From: Leptotrichia sp. oral taxon 223
Lineage (GTDB): Bacteria > Fusobacteriota > Fusobacteriia > Fusobacteriales > Leptotrichiaceae
Assembly (NCBI RefSeq): GCF_013394795.1
Contig: NZ_JABXYU010000001.1
Location: 1,488,001 to 1,552,000 of the forward strand
Direction of reading: 5' to 3'
DNA: 64,000 nucleotides
This document shows, piece by piece, positions 61,311 through 64,000 of this stretch; positions within the stretch are counted from its first letter, which is position 1; each line of letters opens with the position of its first letter. The position numbers and the translations under genes are program-made. The notes under the pieces were generated by a model, which saw only the letters and a program-made list of their open reading frames with translations, ran no database searches and was not told the DNA's origin.

Positions 61311-61487
61311 TTTTACCCAATTTTTAAGTGAACTGTCTATAAATTTTGAAACAGGCACTTCTAGTTATAGCTATTAAAATATCCTTTAATTAAATTTAAT
61401 CGTTTAGTATCCATATAAGGGATTTTTGTTTAAAAAAACTGCTTATAATAAATATCTTTCCTATAGTTTTTATGTTTTTTTTATAAA

Positions 61488-61605
61488 GCAAGGGAAATCA
61501 ATCGCCATTTCCCTTGCAACCCTGGCTTGTCTAAGCATTTTTTTAAAATAAAAACGAAACTCGCTAACGCTCAAACAGTCGTTTTCATTCCAAAAAAATC
61601 ACGAC
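61488..61605 (+). repeat. Intergenic double-hairpin repeat, copy B
   Basis: Hairpin 1: GCAAGGGAAAT/ATTTCCCTTGC (61488-61498, 61507-61517), loop CAATCGCC. Hairpin 2: from GTCTAAGCATTTTTTTAAAA (61529) to CCAAAAAAATCACGAC (61605), inner stem AAAACGA/TCGTTTT, loop flanks AACTCGCT and CGCTCAAACAG. Confidence 0.7.
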
Positions 61606-61670
61606 ATTATATATTAAATTATAAAGATTATTATATTTAAGTTTTAGGCTTTTACATTTTAAAAATATTA

Positions 61671-61806
61671 AATAAGCAAAATTTCGTTAAAGGAAAAATA
61701 ACTGTCTGAGCGTAGTTTTTACGAAGCGAGTTTTATTTTTTCTTTATAAGAAAGTTTTGCGTAAGCGGGGTTGTAAGGGCATGGCGTCTGATGCCCTTAC
61801 GTTATA
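61671..61806 (-). repeat. Intergenic double-hairpin repeat, copy C (reverse orientation)
   Basis: On the minus strand hairpin 1 is GTAAGGGCAT/ATGCCCTTAC (61800-61791, 61782-61773), loop CAGACGCC. Hairpin 2 uses arms GCTTACGCAAAACTTTC and GTTAAAGGAAAAATAA-type sequence with loop flanks AACTCGCT and CGCTCAGACAG. It lies 65 bases from copy B in opposite orientation, so the pair could form one large cruciform. Confidence 0.7.
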
Positions 61807-61904
61807 AAAAAATAGATAAAACTATTATTAATCATAATATTTATAAATAAAATTATAAAAGTCTTTAAGATGGATACTTAAGAATTAAATTTGATTTTTT
61901 TAAC

Positions 61905-61968
61905 AAAGTTATCAAATTAATTATTATAGAACTTTACTTCTATTTTTTAAATGGGATTTAGTATAAAG
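61905..61968. repeat. MITE-like end sequence before ulaG
   Basis: Reversed, this reads TATACTAAATCCCATTTAAAAAAT and onward, close to the left end of the 28.3-kb element (TATACTAAACCCCGTTTAAAAATG). The 795-base gap 61236-62030 otherwise holds the livF terminator and repeat copies B and C. Confidence 0.5.
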
Positions 61969-62000
61969 GAGCTTTTGACAAAAAAACTTTTTTTATGCTA

Positions 62001-62028
62001 TTGACTTTTTAAAAAAACAAGGTATACT
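62001..62028 (+). promoter_or_regulatory. Promoter for ulaG
   Basis: TTGACT (62001-62006), 16-base spacer, TATACT (62023-62028), 64 bases before the ATG. Confidence 0.75.
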
Positions 62029-62092
62029 ATTGTTAGCAAAAAGAAAACACTTTAAACAATTTAATAACAAAATAATTTTAGGAGGGACAATT

Positions 62093-63154
62093 ATGTCAAA
62101 AGTAGATGAAGTTACAAGAGAATCTTGGATTTTGGGAACATTCCCTGAATGGGGAACTTGGTTAAATGAGGAAATAGCTGAAACAGTAGTAAAACCAAAT
62201 ACTGTAGCAATGTGGTGGCTTGGAAACATGGGACTTTGGATAAAGACAGAAGGAAATGCAAATATTGCAATGGATATCTGGGTAGCAACAGGTAAAAGAA
62301 GTCAAAAGAATAAACTTATGAAGCCTAAACATCAACATCAAAGAGCAGTTGGATGTGTAGCTTTGCAGCCTAATTTAAGACTTACTCCTTGTGTTATAGA
62401 TCCTTTTGCGATAGAAGGGCTGGATGCATTGCTTGCAACACATTCCCACAGTGATCATATAGATGTAAATGTTGCGGCGGCAGTTGTAAAAAATTGTCCA
62501 GAAGCAAAATTCATAGGGCCAAAAACATGTATTGAAATTTGGAGAAAATGGGGAGTGCCTGAAGACAGACTTGTACAAATGAAACCAGGAGATGAAATAG
62601 TAATCAAAGATGCGAAAATAAAAGCATTGGAATCATTTGACAGAACTATGCTTTTAACAGTTGCTGAAGATGTAACATTAAAAGGAAATTTACCGCCTGA
62701 AATGGATGAAATGGCAGTAAACTATCTAGTTGAAACAACTGGCGGAAATATTTACAATGCAGGAGATTCGCACCATTCAAACTATTTTGTAAAACATGGA
62801 AATGAAAACAAAGTGGACGTGGCATTTGTAGGGTATGGAGAAAACCCTAGAGGAATGACAGATAAATTGACTTCTTCAGATGTGCTAAGAGTGGCAGAAG
62901 AATTAAAGACACAAGTAGTTATTCCATTACACCATGACATCTGGTCTAATTTTATGGCTGATCCGAAAGAAATCACTTTATTGTGGAATTACAGAAAAGA
63001 CAGAATGAAATATGAATTTAAGCCATACATATGGCAGCCTGGAGGGAAATTTGTATTCCCTGATAATAAAGACGATATGGAATATATGTACAGAAGAGGA
63101 TTTGAAGACGCATTCACAATAGAGCCTGATTTGCCATTTAAATCATTCTTATAA
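62093..63154 (+). CDS. ulaG: L-ascorbate-6-phosphate lactonase UlaG
   Basis: Metallo-beta-lactamase-fold enzyme opening the lactone of ascorbate-6-phosphate. The metal-binding cluster is THSHSDHID near residues 115-123, with further His in NAGDSHHSN near 222 and PLHHD near 280. The opening [23 protein letters not shown] is typical of UlaG. 353 residues from the ATG at 62093, which has TTAGGAGGGAC ahead; the frame-extending TTG at 62030 overlaps the promoter and is rejected. It lies directly before ulaA, so ascorbate uptake and first-step catabolism are linked. Confidence 0.94.
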   Translation: MSKVDEVTRESWILGTFPEWGTWLNEEIAETVVKPNTVAMWWLGNMGLWIKTEGNANIAMDIWVATGKRSQKNKLMKPKHQHQRAVGCVALQPNLRLTPCVIDPFAIEGLDALLATHSHSDHIDVNVAAAVVKNCPEAKFIGPKTCIEIWRKWGVPEDRLVQMKPGDEIVIKDAKIKALESFDRTMLLTVAEDVTLKGNLPPEMDEMAVNYLVETTGGNIYNAGDSHHSNYFVKHGNENKVDVAFVGYGENPRGMTDKLTSSDVLRVAEELKTQVVIPLHHDIWSNFMADPKEITLLWNYRKDRMKYEFKPYIWQPGGKFVFPDNKDDMEYMYRRGFEDAFTIEPDLPFKSFL

Positions 63155-63230
63155 TAATGATATAAAAATCATATCACATAAAAACTAATATTTAAATATA
63201 GAAATTACAATTTAGAAGGAGAAGGAAATC

Positions 63231-64000
63231 ATGGAGTTCTTAATGTTAATTGGAAAGTGGTTTGCACAAAATATTTTGACAAAGCCTGAGTTTTTTGTAG
63301 GTTTGTTAGTTTTCTTCGGATACTTGTTCATGGGGAAAAAAATCTATGAAGCAATCGGAGGATTTATTAAAGCGACAGTTGGATATATGATATTAAATGT
63401 AGGGGCTAAAGGGCTAGTTGTAACTTTTAGACCTATACTGGAAGCGCTGGGAAAAGAATTTCAGTTAAAAGCGGCGGTTATTGATCCATATTTTGGATTG
63501 CAGGCAGTAGAAGCGGCGTTAAAAACAATAGGGCAGACAACAGCTTCGGTTATGACGGCTTTATTAATAGGGTTTATTTTAAATATACTGCTAGTATTGT
63601 TTAGAAAAATAACTAAAATCAGAACATTATTCATAACAGGGCATATTATGCAGCAGCAAGCACAAACAGCTACTTGGATGTTATTCTTTTTATTCCCGCA
63701 GTTCAGAAATGTTACGGGAGTAGTGTTAATCGGTATATTTGTTGGAATTTACTGGGCTGTAGGATCTAACTTGTCAGTAGAGCCTACTCAAAGATTGACT
63801 GAAAATGCAGGATTTGCGATAGGGCATCAGCAAATGTTCGCAGTATGGGCAGCTGATAAATTGGCGCCAAAATTGGGAAATCCTAAAAAACGTTTAGATG
63901 ATTTGAAATTGCCAAATTGGCTTTCAATGCTGCATGACGATATTATTTCAACAGGGTTAATAATGATGATATTCTTTGGCGGAATAATGCTAGTTTTAGG
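63231..64000 (+). CDS. ulaA: PTS ascorbate transporter EIIC (UlaA), cut by right edge
   Basis: The frame opens at ATG 63231 behind GAAGGAGAAGG and runs off the window after 256 codons without a stop. MLIGKWFAQNILTKPEFFVGLLVFFGYLF, IKATVGYMILNVGAKGLV and ITGHIMQQQAQTATW match the ascorbate-specific EIIC (SgaT/UlaA) family, about 450-460 residues when whole. Several membrane segments are visible. It lies 76 bases after ulaG, likely in the same operon; EIIB and EIIA (ulaB, ulaC) would be expected just beyond the edge. Confidence 0.92.
   Translation, partial: MEFLMLIGKWFAQNILTKPEFFVGLLVFFGYLFMGKKIYEAIGGFIKATVGYMILNVGAKGLVVTFRPILEALGKEFQLKAAVIDPYFGLQAVEAALKTIGQTTASVMTALLIGFILNILLVLFRKITKIRTLFITGHIMQQQAQTATWMLFFLFPQFRNVTGVVLIGIFVGIYWAVGSNLSVEPTQRLTENAGFAIGHQQMFAVWAADKLAPKLGNPKKRLDDLKLPNWLSMLHDDIISTGLIMMIFFGGIMLVL

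Noticed and set aside
1-64000. CRISPR array, cas genes, rRNA genes
   Set aside because: Nothing with regular repeat-spacer spacing, no Cas13 or Cas9-type motifs and no rRNA signatures were seen; TnpB is the only RNA-guided nuclease candidate.
48720-64000. Far attachment site (second copy of the tRNA-Phe 3' end)
   Set aside because: No second copy of the GCGTCTGGGCACCA tail was found by eye, so the island's far boundary is not assigned.

Overview
The window is a very AT-rich bacterial chromosome segment, almost certainly from the Fusobacteriota and most likely a Leptotrichia-type organism. I infer this from base composition, strong AGGAGG ribosome sites, Gram-negative envelope genes (lpxK, an outer-membrane barrel, lipoproteins) beside genes more typical of Firmicutes (whiA, gatCAB, an rqcH-like gene, a prkC-rsgA-rpe-like block), and family-level protein resemblance. 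No database was searched.

Layout. 1-18.4 kb is a plus-strand housekeeping block: ftsK (open at the left edge), mreB, scpB, an RluB-type pseudouridine synthase, a HAD phosphatase, a small zeta-toxin-like pair, gatCAB, a PASTA-tailed penicillin-binding protein, priA, uppS-cdsA and tyrS. 18.4-19.1 kb is a gene-free stretch carrying repeats. 19.1-30.4 kb holds acpS, a thioredoxin/DsbD-like membrane protein, a MORN-like repeat protein, whiA, lpxK, serS, a GH25 lysozyme, fba and pyrG, with a second repeat-rich gap at 28.1-28.7 kb. 30.5-37.1 kb is on the minus strand: ptsH (HPr), rqcH, a frameshifted Abi_2 (AbiF-like) gene preceded by its own promoter and a small terminator-ended RNA, a MarR-FeoA regulator, rpe, rsgA and a PASTA-only membrane protein. 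37.4-47.8 kb carries two SIMPL proteins, a PTS EIIBC, a secreted esterase-like protein, gdhA, a YciI protein and a three-domain acyl ligase-ACP-acyltransferase.

47.9-48.7 kb is an eight-gene tRNA array behind a near-consensus promoter. Directly downstream (48.7-54.1 kb) is an accessory island: three 11-bp iterons, a TnpB-only IS200/IS605-type element inserted at the stop codon of a tyrosine-integrase remnant, a truncated AAA-ATPase-like gene, several unrecognised small secreted or membrane proteins and decayed coding fragments. From 54.1 kb order returns: an outer-membrane protein, a complete branched-chain amino-acid ABC locus (two binding proteins, livH, livM, livG, livF), a repeat-rich gap, then ulaG and the start of ulaA, cut by the right edge.

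The most unusual signals are (i) a family of intergenic double-hairpin repeats (about 4.5, 18.9, 28.4, 37.3, 61.5 and 61.7 kb) whose loops are conserved while the stems differ but still pair, associated with MITE-like inverted ends; (ii) the AbiF-like locus with a promoter-hairpin-U-tract RNA before it; (iii) the TnpB element sitting on the phage integrase end; (iv) a PASTA protein with no kinase where prkC would be expected; and (v) rsgA lacking a standard start codon for its conserved N terminus.
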